Below are positions 27,320 through 34,749 of a stretch of 47,673 nucleotides of DNA, in pieces. The notes beneath the pieces are model-generated. The model was not told the DNA's origin. It saw only the letters and a program-made list of their open reading frames with translations, and did not search any database. Made by a program: the position numbers and the translations under genes. The stretch comes from Gammaproteobacteria bacterium 39-13. Its GTDB lineage: Bacteria > Pseudomonadota > Gammaproteobacteria > Berkiellales > Berkiellaceae. How positions within the stretch are numbered: the stretch's first letter is position 1; every line of letters begins with the position of its first letter. Where the stretch lies: positions 1 through 47,673 of the forward strand of contig MKTN01000031.1 in assembly GCA_001898235.1 (NCBI GenBank), in the 5' to 3' direction.

Positions 27320-30031
27320 TTAATTGCTCTTGCGAATTGCTTTTTTCTCTGTTTCTGAAGCCTCTTTTCCATCTTTTATCGCAAAAACAAGATTTCTACC
27401 TCGGTCGCTTAATGCCTCTATTCCCTTTTTATTTATAATTTCTTCAAACTGCTGCGCGAAGAGAAGATCATTAGGACGACCATCCAGATCTGGGTTTTTC
27501 TCAGCACGCACTGCTATGGGTTCTAATAAACCCGCAATTTCCTTCAATACTTCTTTATCAGTGGGATTAAGCTCATCATGCTTTTGTTCTTCACTTAGTT
27601 TATCTATCCATGCTCTAGAAAAATTAACTTCCTCTTCAGGTTTTCCTATCACTGCAGTTTGTTTTGATTCCTGCGTAGCAGCTAAAGATAAAGGAGCAAA
27701 CTGTTGTCCTATCGGACGTTGTTGCTTCGCATGCAGACCTGGTGTAAAAGCACGATGAGAGCGAGCACGATTTTCAGAGTGGGTTTCTTGTGAAGGAGTG
27801 TGGAATGTTGTAGGAACTGGTTCATCTACTTTTTTCTCAACTGCGGTACTTATTGGCACAATCGTCGCTTTTACTTCTGGCTCATCAACTTTCTTTTCAT
27901 CTATTCTTTTCGTTGTATCGACTTTTGGTATATAGGTCTTTTCAGCTTGTTTTAGTTGTTGCTCAAGTACGCCATTACCTGAGATCCCTGCAATCTGGCT
28001 TGCTGTACGTGGAGGAGGATTATTCCAAGATTTAAGTCCATTGCCAGAAACTAAGCCTGATACTGTGTCGGCAAAACGTTGCCAGCCTGAACGTGGGTAA
28101 ACTGTAGTGGTGAGCGTGGGATCTGCTCCTTTTGTAATTAATTCGCTTACAATGCTCTTATTTCCTTTTAGGGTTGCGAGCTGTAAGGGAGTAACACCTT
28201 CTGGATTTTTCTGATTGACATCTGCATTTTTTAACAAACTATCTAATACATCTTTACGTTCTTTGACTTGATCGGAAGGATACTCTCGTTGCAAAAATTC
28301 ATGCAAAGGACAACGATTCGCAATAATTTGACGCGAAACTTCATTTACATAACCGGAGCCTAATCCTGTTGCAGAATAGCTTGAATAAAGGTAATTACAG
28401 TATCGAGTATCAGTTTCTCTGGAAAGATTAATAATTTCCTTACATTGTTCCACGCTCAACTTATTATTGCTGGTAACAGCCTTTTTGTACTCTTGAAGTT
28501 TTCTGCTTAAAGAAACTATTTCAGCGGGCGTGCCACTACCGGTCATGTTTAATGTATAGTCTTGACCATCAATATAGTGAGCTTTAAATAATTCTTTCAC
28601 CTCAGCACTCAATCTTTCTTCATTTTCTGCTGGATTTTCATTATATTTAGTTAACGTTTCTTCCAGACTTTTTAAGCTTTCATGAAATACAAAATATTCA
28701 TTTTTAAATCCTTTTTCTGCATGTTCTTTGGCAATTTGATATTGCACAGGATCGTTGATATCAAATGTCTGATTTTTCTTATTCGCAAGTTCAACCAACT
28801 CTTTCATTTGCTCTGGATTTATCTTTTCTTCTATCACTTCCAAAGCCGTTTTTCCCTCTTTGTTAACAGCCAAAGGATCTGCGCCTTCTTCCATGAAGGC
28901 TTTTAAAGCATCAACATTACCTTGTTCCGCCGCAATATCTAATAAAGTTCTTCCTTCAATTTTCTGATTAACAAGATTTTTGATATGATCATCAATATGC
29001 TTTTGGGTTATAGTAACCCCTTGAAGAACATATTTATTTTTTAGATTTTCAGCAACATTGTCAAATGCTGCCCTATATTGCTCCAATTGCTTGTGTATTT
29101 TATTTTCTTCTGGATACGCCGTCTTTAAAGCACGGCAAATACTTCCAAGAGCTAACCCTTTTTCTTTAGCTTCTTTATACACTTGCGCAGATTTTTTACT
29201 TTGCTCTTTATATTCTTTTTTAGCGTCATCCAGCATTGTTGTAAGATTTTGTTCTTCAAATGATACTGGTGGCGTTGGTGTTTTTCTTGCTTCTTCAAGT
29301 TTAGTGATCATAGTATTCATGATCCCTTCATTAATACGAAGATCCTGAACACCAAATTGTAATAATTGTTGATCTGTAAATTTTCTATCTGCATTATATT
29401 TTTCTGCAGATTTCTTAGTAACATCGTTACCGCTTTGTTTTAAATTTTCTCTGTCTTGTTCTGAGAGATTGACACTACGCAACTCTCGATCATCTAATAA
29501 CGTTGCTGGCATTTCAATAAATGGAAATGATATTTGTCCTATAAAATCTCTTTGGGCTTTTTTAAGATCACCATTTTCTTTTTCAATTGCTTGAATATAA
29601 GCGCGGTAAAATGGTAGCACTGCCTGGATCACTTGCGGAGAAGGATTATCAAAATAACGCTTAATTTTTGCTAATGCTTGGCTACGTTCTTGATCATTTT
29701 TAGATCTAGATTGCTTCACCAGTTGATAAAAATCCTTCATTTCGTCTCTAGGAACAGGAAATTTGAGCTCCTCAAAAATTGAATTCATCAATCCGTTCAC
29801 TAAAACATTCGAATTACGATAAACAAGACCTACGCACTTTTCTGGCGGATTTGTAGCACTTTGTTGAGCAAATCGGTTAGCGGCTAATTCGCCAGCCAAA
29901 CTAATTCTTTCAGGTAAAGGTAAGGATGACATTTTTTTTGCGATGTATCTACACTGTCCAGTTTCATTGCTCTGATCAACATGACTGGCCATTTCTTCTA
30001 AGATATTTCTTTTAGTACCCGTAGTGCTCAT
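27320..30031 (-). CDS. Ankyrin-repeat protein, candidate secreted effector
   Basis: This 903-residue, strongly hydrophilic protein has no signal peptide or membrane segment. Two ankyrin blocks are seen: about residues 358-402 (GRTLLDIAAEQGNVDALK then GADPLAVNKEGKTALEV) and about 609-645 (GVTPLQLATLKGNKSIV then GADPTL). Long charged helical stretches (about 150-350 and 410-560) look coiled-coil-like. A Pro/Lys/Glu segment at about 700-740 has the duplicated piece KKVDEPEV/KKVDEPVP. Ankyrin proteins of this build are frequent type IV effectors in Legionella and Coxiella; that role is inference. GGGAG precedes the ATG. No catalytic domain is recognised. Confidence 0.85.
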   Translation of the reverse strand: MSTTGTKRNILEEMASHVDQSNETGQCRYIAKKMSSLPLPERISLAGELAANRFAQQSATNPPEKCVGLVYRNSNVLVNGLMNSIFEELKFPVPRDEMKDFYQLVKQSRSKNDQERSQALAKIKRYFDNPSPQVIQAVLPFYRAYIQAIEKENGDLKKAQRDFIGQISFPFIEMPATLLDDRELRSVNLSEQDRENLKQSGNDVTKKSAEKYNADRKFTDQQLLQFGVQDLRINEGIMNTMITKLEEARKTPTPPVSFEEQNLTTMLDDAKKEYKEQSKKSAQVYKEAKEKGLALGSICRALKTAYPEENKIHKQLEQYRAAFDNVAENLKNKYVLQGVTITQKHIDDHIKNLVNQKIEGRTLLDIAAEQGNVDALKAFMEEGADPLAVNKEGKTALEVIEEKINPEQMKELVELANKKNQTFDINDPVQYQIAKEHAEKGFKNEYFVFHESLKSLEETLTKYNENPAENEERLSAEVKELFKAHYIDGQDYTLNMTGSGTPAEIVSLSRKLQEYKKAVTSNNKLSVEQCKEIINLSRETDTRYCNYLYSSYSATGLGSGYVNEVSRQIIANRCPLHEFLQREYPSDQVKERKDVLDSLLKNADVNQKNPEGVTPLQLATLKGNKSIVSELITKGADPTLTTTVYPRSGWQRFADTVSGLVSGNGLKSWNNPPPRTASQIAGISGNGVLEQQLKQAEKTYIPKVDTTKRIDEKKVDEPEVKATIVPISTAVEKKVDEPVPTTFHTPSQETHSENRARSHRAFTPGLHAKQQRPIGQQFAPLSLAATQESKQTAVIGKPEEEVNFSRAWIDKLSEEQKHDELNPTDKEVLKEIAGLLEPIAVRAEKNPDLDGRPNDLLFAQQFEEIINKKGIEALSDRGRNLVFAIKDGKEASETEKKAIRKSN

Positions 30032-30346
30032 TTATCAAACTCCCTAGCCCTTAGGAATATTCTTGTCTTTTGGGGGGCTTACCCATGTATGAAAGCTCAT
30101 CCACATAACACAACCTTCATTTGCTTTATTTCAAGATAATGTAGGTTTGTATATGTGAATAAGCACTTATTTCTCTAATCTAGACTGATTATTCATCATT
30201 CTCTGGTAGATGAGATTTATAAGATTGTCAAAAAGTTCATCTAAAGTGGGCGTATATGATAAAGATAAATAGTTGATTAATGCACTTTATGAAATTTTCA
30301 TTAAAAAGATAGGTAATCGTGATATAAATGCATGCTCACTCTTCAA
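30032..30346 (-). promoter_or_regulatory. Intergenic region upstream of the ankyrin gene, with a weak promoter candidate
   Basis: This 315-base gap has no gene. On the minus strand TTGAAA (30134-30129) and TGTTAT (30110-30105) with an 18-base spacer could drive the ankyrin gene, giving a leader of about 70 bases. The short inverted stretch around CCTAAGGGCTAGGG (30038-30058) is next to the ribosome site. Nothing else is recognised. Confidence 0.3.
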
Positions 30347-32275
30347 TCAAACATGGAGCTTAAAATCATCTTCTTTCACAATCATCGAAGTATGAACATG
30401 CTCATCATAAGGCTCTACCTGCCCTTTTAAGATTTTGGCCAAAAAGGCTTCAGCAAGCGCGTAAAACGCCATCCGGTTACCAGGGTGGAGGAATTGATGC
30501 CCTTCATCAGGGAAAATAGCATACGTCACAGGAATATGATTTTCTTTCAGCGAAGCAACCATTTGATCTGATTCTGATTGCATTACTCTAACATCATTAG
30601 CGCCATGGCCAATGAGTAACGGTTTTTTAATTTGCTTAGCATAAAAAAGTGGCGATCTTTCTTTTAAATATGCATTACCTTCTGGTGTATCGGGATCACA
30701 TCCTAGCATTTCCTGGATAGCGCCTTGCATGGCTCGCCAATAGGGCGGGAAATGCTTTGCCATCGTTTCTAGATTAGATGGTCCCACAATATCAACACCA
30801 CAGCAAAATACATCTGGGGTCATCGATAACCCCACCAAAGTTGCATAACCGCCAAAGCTACGTCCCATAATGGCAACCTTATCTCTGGTCGTAATGCCTT
30901 GAGAAATTGCCCATTCTACTGCATCCAAAAGATCTAGCTGGATCTTACCTCCCCATTCACCATGACCTGCTGCCAAATGCGCCTTACCAAACCCAGTCGA
31001 TGCCCTATAATTGACGCTAAGAACCGCATAACCACGATTAGCTAACCATTGATGCGTAGGGTTAAAGCACCAAATATCGCGATAATTTGGGCCTCCATGC
31101 ACCATCAAAACTAGAGGTAAAGGTTGAGAAGGGATCCCTTTTTCATTGATATCACTCTGACGTGGTAGCGATAAATAGCAAACGCATGATAAACCATCAC
31201 GCATGGTAATGACCCGAGGATGCATCTTAGTGAAAGGATAATGTTTAAAATCACTATGGCTATCAAATAGATAGTGTGCTTGATGCTGCTGACGATCATA
31301 ATGATAATAGGCTGTAGGACCATTATCCCGATAAAACCCTACCAACCAATGCTCGTTATCCGTACTTTGACTTAAAATATCGATATCACCATCATCAATG
31401 CTTTGCAAATAAGTAAAATCAACGCCAGTGGCATCATCTAAACTTTGCCATTTTTTCCGCTCATAATTCACGGCAAATGCTAATGGCACCTTATTTTGTG
31501 GGTTGAGCAGCACATCACAAACATCCGCATCATTATTTTTTCCTAACGTTTCAACACTTTGATTGCTCATATCAACAGAAATTAGCATCGATGTATTATT
31601 ATTAATACTTTGTGTTAAATATAATTTATTATTAGTGGCCAATCCTAAGCGTAATCTGGGGTAATAATATAATCCGAATAAATCATGTAATGAAACCTGA
31701 CTTAAGCAGGTTTTGCTTGGCGAAGCAATGTCGATATATTCTCCACCTTTACCATTCACTTTAATTCCCAAACGCAAATTGAGATCATCATCGGCGAAAA
31801 AATCCCAGTATTCACGATTTTCAAACAAGCATTCCAGTTGACCCGTTTGAATATCTAAAAGATAAGGATCATGAAAACGTTTATCTCTTTCATTTAATCC
31901 AATCAATATTTTATTAGGTTTTGATGCGCTAAAATGCAACACCCTAACTTGCGTTCCTGGCTTGGTATAGGTGATGGTTTTTCCTGTGGTAAGCGAAAAA
32001 CCATGTAATTGCCAATTTTCATCACCATAATGGTCATGTATATAGAGAAGATAGCTACTATCTGTTGCCCACCAATATTCTTTCAAGGGATGTTGGCTGA
32101 TTGTGACAGGCGTTGCCATTTGGCTTCCCCCTAGAGGCGCCACCCAAAGATTTAAATTGTCCTCAAAAGGGGCCAAGTAACTGATATATTTTGCATCAGG
32201 GCTTAATTTGACCAAAAATCTTTCAGGATCTGCCCAAACAATATGGCGTGGAATAATAGGATCAGTTATTTGCAT
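30347..32275 (-). CDS. S9 family serine peptidase (prolyl oligopeptidase / acylaminoacyl-peptidase type)
   Basis: The protein has 642 residues and no signal peptide, so it is probably cytoplasmic. An N-terminal beta-propeller (about 1-360) has degenerate WD-like blades, for example LSPDAKYISYLAPFEDNLNLW. It is followed by an alpha/beta-hydrolase domain with VHGGPNYRD (oxyanion side) and the triad Ser473 (GRSFGGYATL), Asp561 (GHGANDVRV) and His593 (PDEGHQFLHP). The family cuts short peptides after Pro or releases blocked N-terminal residues. AAAGAG lies before the ATG. A palindromic element ends up 20 bases upstream of the start. The exact peptide preference is not visible. Confidence 0.9.
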   Translation of the reverse strand: MQITDPIIPRHIVWADPERFLVKLSPDAKYISYLAPFEDNLNLWVAPLGGSQMATPVTISQHPLKEYWWATDSSYLLYIHDHYGDENWQLHGFSLTTGKTITYTKPGTQVRVLHFSASKPNKILIGLNERDKRFHDPYLLDIQTGQLECLFENREYWDFFADDDLNLRLGIKVNGKGGEYIDIASPSKTCLSQVSLHDLFGLYYYPRLRLGLATNNKLYLTQSINNNTSMLISVDMSNQSVETLGKNNDADVCDVLLNPQNKVPLAFAVNYERKKWQSLDDATGVDFTYLQSIDDGDIDILSQSTDNEHWLVGFYRDNGPTAYYHYDRQQHQAHYLFDSHSDFKHYPFTKMHPRVITMRDGLSCVCYLSLPRQSDINEKGIPSQPLPLVLMVHGGPNYRDIWCFNPTHQWLANRGYAVLSVNYRASTGFGKAHLAAGHGEWGGKIQLDLLDAVEWAISQGITTRDKVAIMGRSFGGYATLVGLSMTPDVFCCGVDIVGPSNLETMAKHFPPYWRAMQGAIQEMLGCDPDTPEGNAYLKERSPLFYAKQIKKPLLIGHGANDVRVMQSESDQMVASLKENHIPVTYAIFPDEGHQFLHPGNRMAFYALAEAFLAKILKGQVEPYDEHVHTSMIVKEDDFKLHV

Positions 32276-32294
32276 TTAATTCTCTTTATTCAAT

Positions 32295-32420
32295 ATAGTC
32301 ACAGCAGATGATTTTTCGGCTAGGCGTCGAGCTCTCGACCAAAAGGAGTGTATACAAAATACATGACTTTTGCGAGACGAGCTACGACAACAACGCCGAA
32401 AATTCAAGTGCGAAGACTAT
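32295..32420 (+). repeat. Dispersed palindromic element, full copy B (126 bp)
   Basis: It has the same length and ends as copy A (ATAGTCACAGCA at left, GTGCGAAGACTAT at right) and aligns without gaps. The stem has changed sequence but still pairs: TTCGGC on the left with GCCGAA on the right, against TTCGGG/CCCGAA in copy A. The centre GGAGTGTATACAAAATACAT and TTGCGAGACGA parallel copy A. It begins 20 bases from the S9 peptidase start and ends two bases before the methyltransferase stop codon. Confidence 0.85.
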
Positions 32421-32422
32421 AT

Positions 32423-33133
32423 CTAGACTTTTTGATGCGCTGATACAGAACAACTTGCCGACCATACTCGCATCATGGCGTTGCCATTCTTTTGAATTTC
32501 AAACGGAACACCACGGATCTCAACTCCTAATCCCATCATTTGCAGCATAGCAGCAACTTCACCCACATAAGGTGAGAGATGGCTCTCCCTTGTCACTAAT
32601 GGAAATATACGTACTTCATTGGCAATACGTGTCAGCTCTTGGATAGTTTTTACATGAAAATCAACTGAAAATTCATCGCTATAAGTAAACAAATAATGGC
32701 TCATCAAAGCCAAGTCAAATTGCTCTTCTTTGAAGCTAAAGTGATCTAAAGCATCGTGGATATAACGTTTTTCAGTGAGCCCCTGTTTCAGATCCTCAAT
32801 AAATGCCTCAACTTTCCCCGTATGATCTGCAATAAATTGTCCTGCTTGCTTTTCTGTAAATACAAACCATTCCGGATGAGCTTTGATATCAGATAATAGC
32901 GTTTTTTGCGCTTTTTCTATGGTTAATTGTATTTCATCAATACTTTTCTTATAAAGTGGATCGCACGCGATAACATTACGCTTCTTACTCGTCATTTCTT
33001 TTGCAAAACAACTCGCTCCGGAGTAACAATCTACAATGTTCATTTCTAGCTCATTTTCAGTCAAAGCAAACATCTTGACGTAGTCATCAATACCATAGCC
33101 AATGGCATTTAAAGGGTTGAGCGTCGGATTCAT
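32423..33133 (-). CDS. Class I SAM-dependent methyltransferase of unknown substrate
   Basis: From the ATG at 33133 the protein has 236 residues. AAGGAAG lies seven bases upstream; the longer open frame begins only with a TTG at 33298 and covers the likely promoter. Methyltransferase features: MNIVDCYSGASCFAKEM (SAM loop, with an unusual CYSGAS instead of GxGxG), NVIACDPLY (acidic end of beta-2), and FDLALMSHYLFTY (motif IV-like). The N-terminus NPLNAIGYGIDDYVKMF and the C-terminal strand pair EIRGVPFEIQKNGNAMMRV are distinctive. A family without a named substrate is likely. The stop codon abuts the palindromic element. Confidence 0.75.
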   Translation of the reverse strand: MNPTLNPLNAIGYGIDDYVKMFALTENELEMNIVDCYSGASCFAKEMTSKKRNVIACDPLYKKSIDEIQLTIEKAQKTLLSDIKAHPEWFVFTEKQAGQFIADHTGKVEAFIEDLKQGLTEKRYIHDALDHFSFKEEQFDLALMSHYLFTYSDEFSVDFHVKTIQELTRIANEVRIFPLVTRESHLSPYVGEVAAMLQMMGLGVEIRGVPFEIQKNGNAMMRVWSASCSVSAHQKV

Positions 33134-33316
33134 TGTGATCTTCCTTAAAATAAAACTGCAATCCTGATGCGTGTACTTACCACTTTTGGTAGCTAAAAAG
33201 CCACGTATATATAAGAAGTTAAGCTGTTTATTGTCATCTATGTCGTTTATCGCCAACTTTAGGCCGGCTTGTCCTGTTTTTCTTGACTTTAAATGCAATT
33301 TTTCTCCAGTTAACTA

Positions 33317-33344
33317 TTGAACTAGCAAAACTATTATGTATAAT
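33317..33344 (+). promoter_or_regulatory. Predicted promoter of the TetR-family gene
   Basis: TTGAAC (33317-33322) and a perfect TATAAT (33339-33344) with a 16-base spacer face the tetR gene, leaving a leader of about 85 bases. Confidence 0.6.
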
Positions 33345-33434
33345 GACCCCTGAAACTTAGCAAACTGACGACACTTAAGGTTCTAGCTTGCTTCTTAAAC
33401 ATTTTCGGGTATTAAGCAGAATAGGAAACATACC

Positions 33435-33998
33435 ATGGCTCGACGCAACGATAAACGTGAACGATTAATTGAAGCTGCTGACACACTGTTTCATCAGCAA
33501 GGCGTTAGTAATACAACGCTTGCCAATATCGCGACTTTAGCTGACGTCCCATTAGGGAACGTTTACTATTACTTTAAATCTAAAGATTCCATTATCTTAG
33601 CGGTTATCGATAGACGTAAAAGACAATTATCCAGCTTGTTCTCTGAATGGAACAACCGCGAAAACATCAAAAGCCGCCTCAAAGGGTTGGTGGAATATGT
33701 TGGTACATTGGCTGATGAATCTGCGAAATTCGGTGATTCATTAGGAAGCTTATGCCAAGAATTGGGTAAACAAGGTGGCACCATTGGCCAAGCTACCTCT
33801 CAGTTAATGAATGAAATTATTCACTGGTGTGAAAAGCAATTTAAAGCATTGGGAAAATCAGACGACGACTCTTCAAAGTTAGCACTTAACTTAGTTGCTA
33901 GCCTTCAAGGGATCAGCTTAATTACCCTTACTTTCAAAGATCCCCAATACGTGGCTAGACAAGGACAATACTTAGATCAATGGCTTGAAGCTATCTAA
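33435..33998 (+). CDS. TetR/AcrR family transcriptional regulator
   Basis: The protein has 187 residues. The N-terminal helix-turn-helix (about 8-55) is typical: RERLIEAADTLFHQQGVSNTTLANIATLADVPLGNVYYYFKSKD in sequence order, with VYYYF at the recognition helix. The C-terminal ligand domain (about 60-187) has two Cys (LCQEL, WCEKQ), which could sense thiols or electrophiles as in some relatives, but that is inference. AGGAAA precedes the ATG. It is monocistronic, with a good promoter and a terminator. Its target is not obvious: the divergent methyltransferase gene is a candidate, as TetR proteins often control a divergent neighbour. Confidence 0.93.
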   Translation: MARRNDKRERLIEAADTLFHQQGVSNTTLANIATLADVPLGNVYYYFKSKDSIILAVIDRRKRQLSSLFSEWNNRENIKSRLKGLVEYVGTLADESAKFGDSLGSLCQELGKQGGTIGQATSQLMNEIIHWCEKQFKALGKSDDDSSKLALNLVASLQGISLITLTFKDPQYVARQGQYLDQWLEAI

Positions 33999-34023
33999 GT
34001 TCTCTCTTATTTCTCTCCTCTCG

Positions 34024-34059
34024 AAACGCCTTTCCCTTCTGGGTGAGGCGTTTTTTTTT
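34024..34059 (+). terminator. Rho-independent terminator after the TetR gene
   Basis: AAACGCCT pairs with AGGCGTTT, with an inner CCC/GGG pair, followed by a run of nine T. It starts 26 bases after the stop. Confidence 0.9.
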
Positions 34060-34118
34060 ATTCATTCATTTTCTGTTAATTGCGCATATACACTTTGAAT
34101 TGGCTTTCAAATGATTGA

Positions 34119-34308
34119 ATGTCCTGCAAACCTTGAATTGGGTGTCCTATGAAATATGGATGTCCTGCAGATCTTGAATTGGGTGTCCTATGAAACATGG
34201 ATGTCCTGCAGATCTAAACTGGGTGTCCTATGAAACATGGATGTCCTGCAGATCTAAACTGGGTGTCCTATGAAGTATGGATGTCCTGCAGATCTAAACT
34301 GGGTGTCC
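34119..34308 (+). repeat. Tandem 40/41-bp repeat, 4.7 units, between tetR and nrdA
   Basis: Units start at 34119, 34160, 34201, 34241 and 34281. The core is ATGTCCTGCAGATCT, then AAACTGGGTGTCC and TATGAAACATGG. The first two units are 41 bases and carry TTGAATT where the last three, 40-base, units carry AAACT. The last unit stops at GGGTGTCC. Units 3-5 differ at only a few bases, so expansion is recent. No spacers, so it is not CRISPR. Translation in any frame gives no extended protein. Confidence 0.95.
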
Positions 34309-34537
34309 AACAATTAATTTAGTAATATTGCTGTTATTCATTTTTAATTTTTCGTGTTATGCTGCGCCAAATATTTCTTTTGCCTGCAAGAAAAAAGACA
34401 TAGCAGCATTTTAAAATTTTGCACTCTGCTTCTAATTTTTTTTTCTACTATCTGGAAATTTTAAGAACAAAGGAATGACAAGGGCTTGTGGCTGTTTTAA
34501 CCCAAAAGCAGCTCCCCATCTCTATTTCTCTCACAGC

Positions 34538-34546
34538 TTTTCCACA
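34538..34546 (+). promoter_or_regulatory. DnaA-box-like site upstream of nrdA
   Basis: TTTTCCACA fits the DnaA-box pattern TTWTNCACA. DnaA is known to act at the E. coli nrdAB promoter, which makes this single site worth noting, though a 9-mer can occur by chance. Confidence 0.4.
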
Positions 34547-34586
34547 ACTTACCCCCAGGTTCTTCACTTGCATTCACCTGCGAACC

Positions 34587-34630
34587 GCACTATCTTGTAT
34601 GTAGATGTTTTGTACGTTCTATATGTTGGG
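34587..34630 (+). promoter_or_regulatory. Candidate pair of NrdR boxes upstream of nrdA
   Basis: GCACTATCTTGTATG (34587-34601) and CGTTCTATATGTTGGG (34615-34630) resemble the NrdR motif (ACACwATATaTwGTGT-like), and their cores are about 30 bases apart, the three-turn spacing usual for NrdR box pairs. Each box alone is imperfect. Confidence 0.4.
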
Positions 34631-34749
34631 GTTCAAAAGGTATTTCCCCAAATTGATTCACCAAGAGTAAGTTTATCGACTTTGCCACTTTAAATAGTTG
34701 GCGACGAGATCTTTTTGACTTTTTAATCTTCCACGCTGGAGGAGCCACC

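Larger units (their letters stand above)
34309..34749 (+). promoter_or_regulatory. nrdA leader region with no gene
   Basis: This 441-base AT-rich stretch separates the tandem repeat from nrdA. It contains the DnaA-box-like and NrdR-box-like sites listed separately and a GGAGG ribosome site just before the nrdA ATG. A 72-residue open frame (34475-34693) has no protein-like features and is not called. Confidence 0.5.

Noticed and set aside
32423..33298. Longer 291-residue form of the methyltransferase
   Set aside because: It needs a TTG start with no ribosome site, whereas AAGGAAG stands before the ATG at 33133.
34119..34308. Possible CRISPR array because of the regular repeat
   Set aside because: The units are contiguous with no unique spacers between them, and no cas genes are near.
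34475..34693. 72-residue open frame in the nrdA leader
   Set aside because: Its composition is not protein-like, it covers the putative regulatory sites, and there is no family resemblance.
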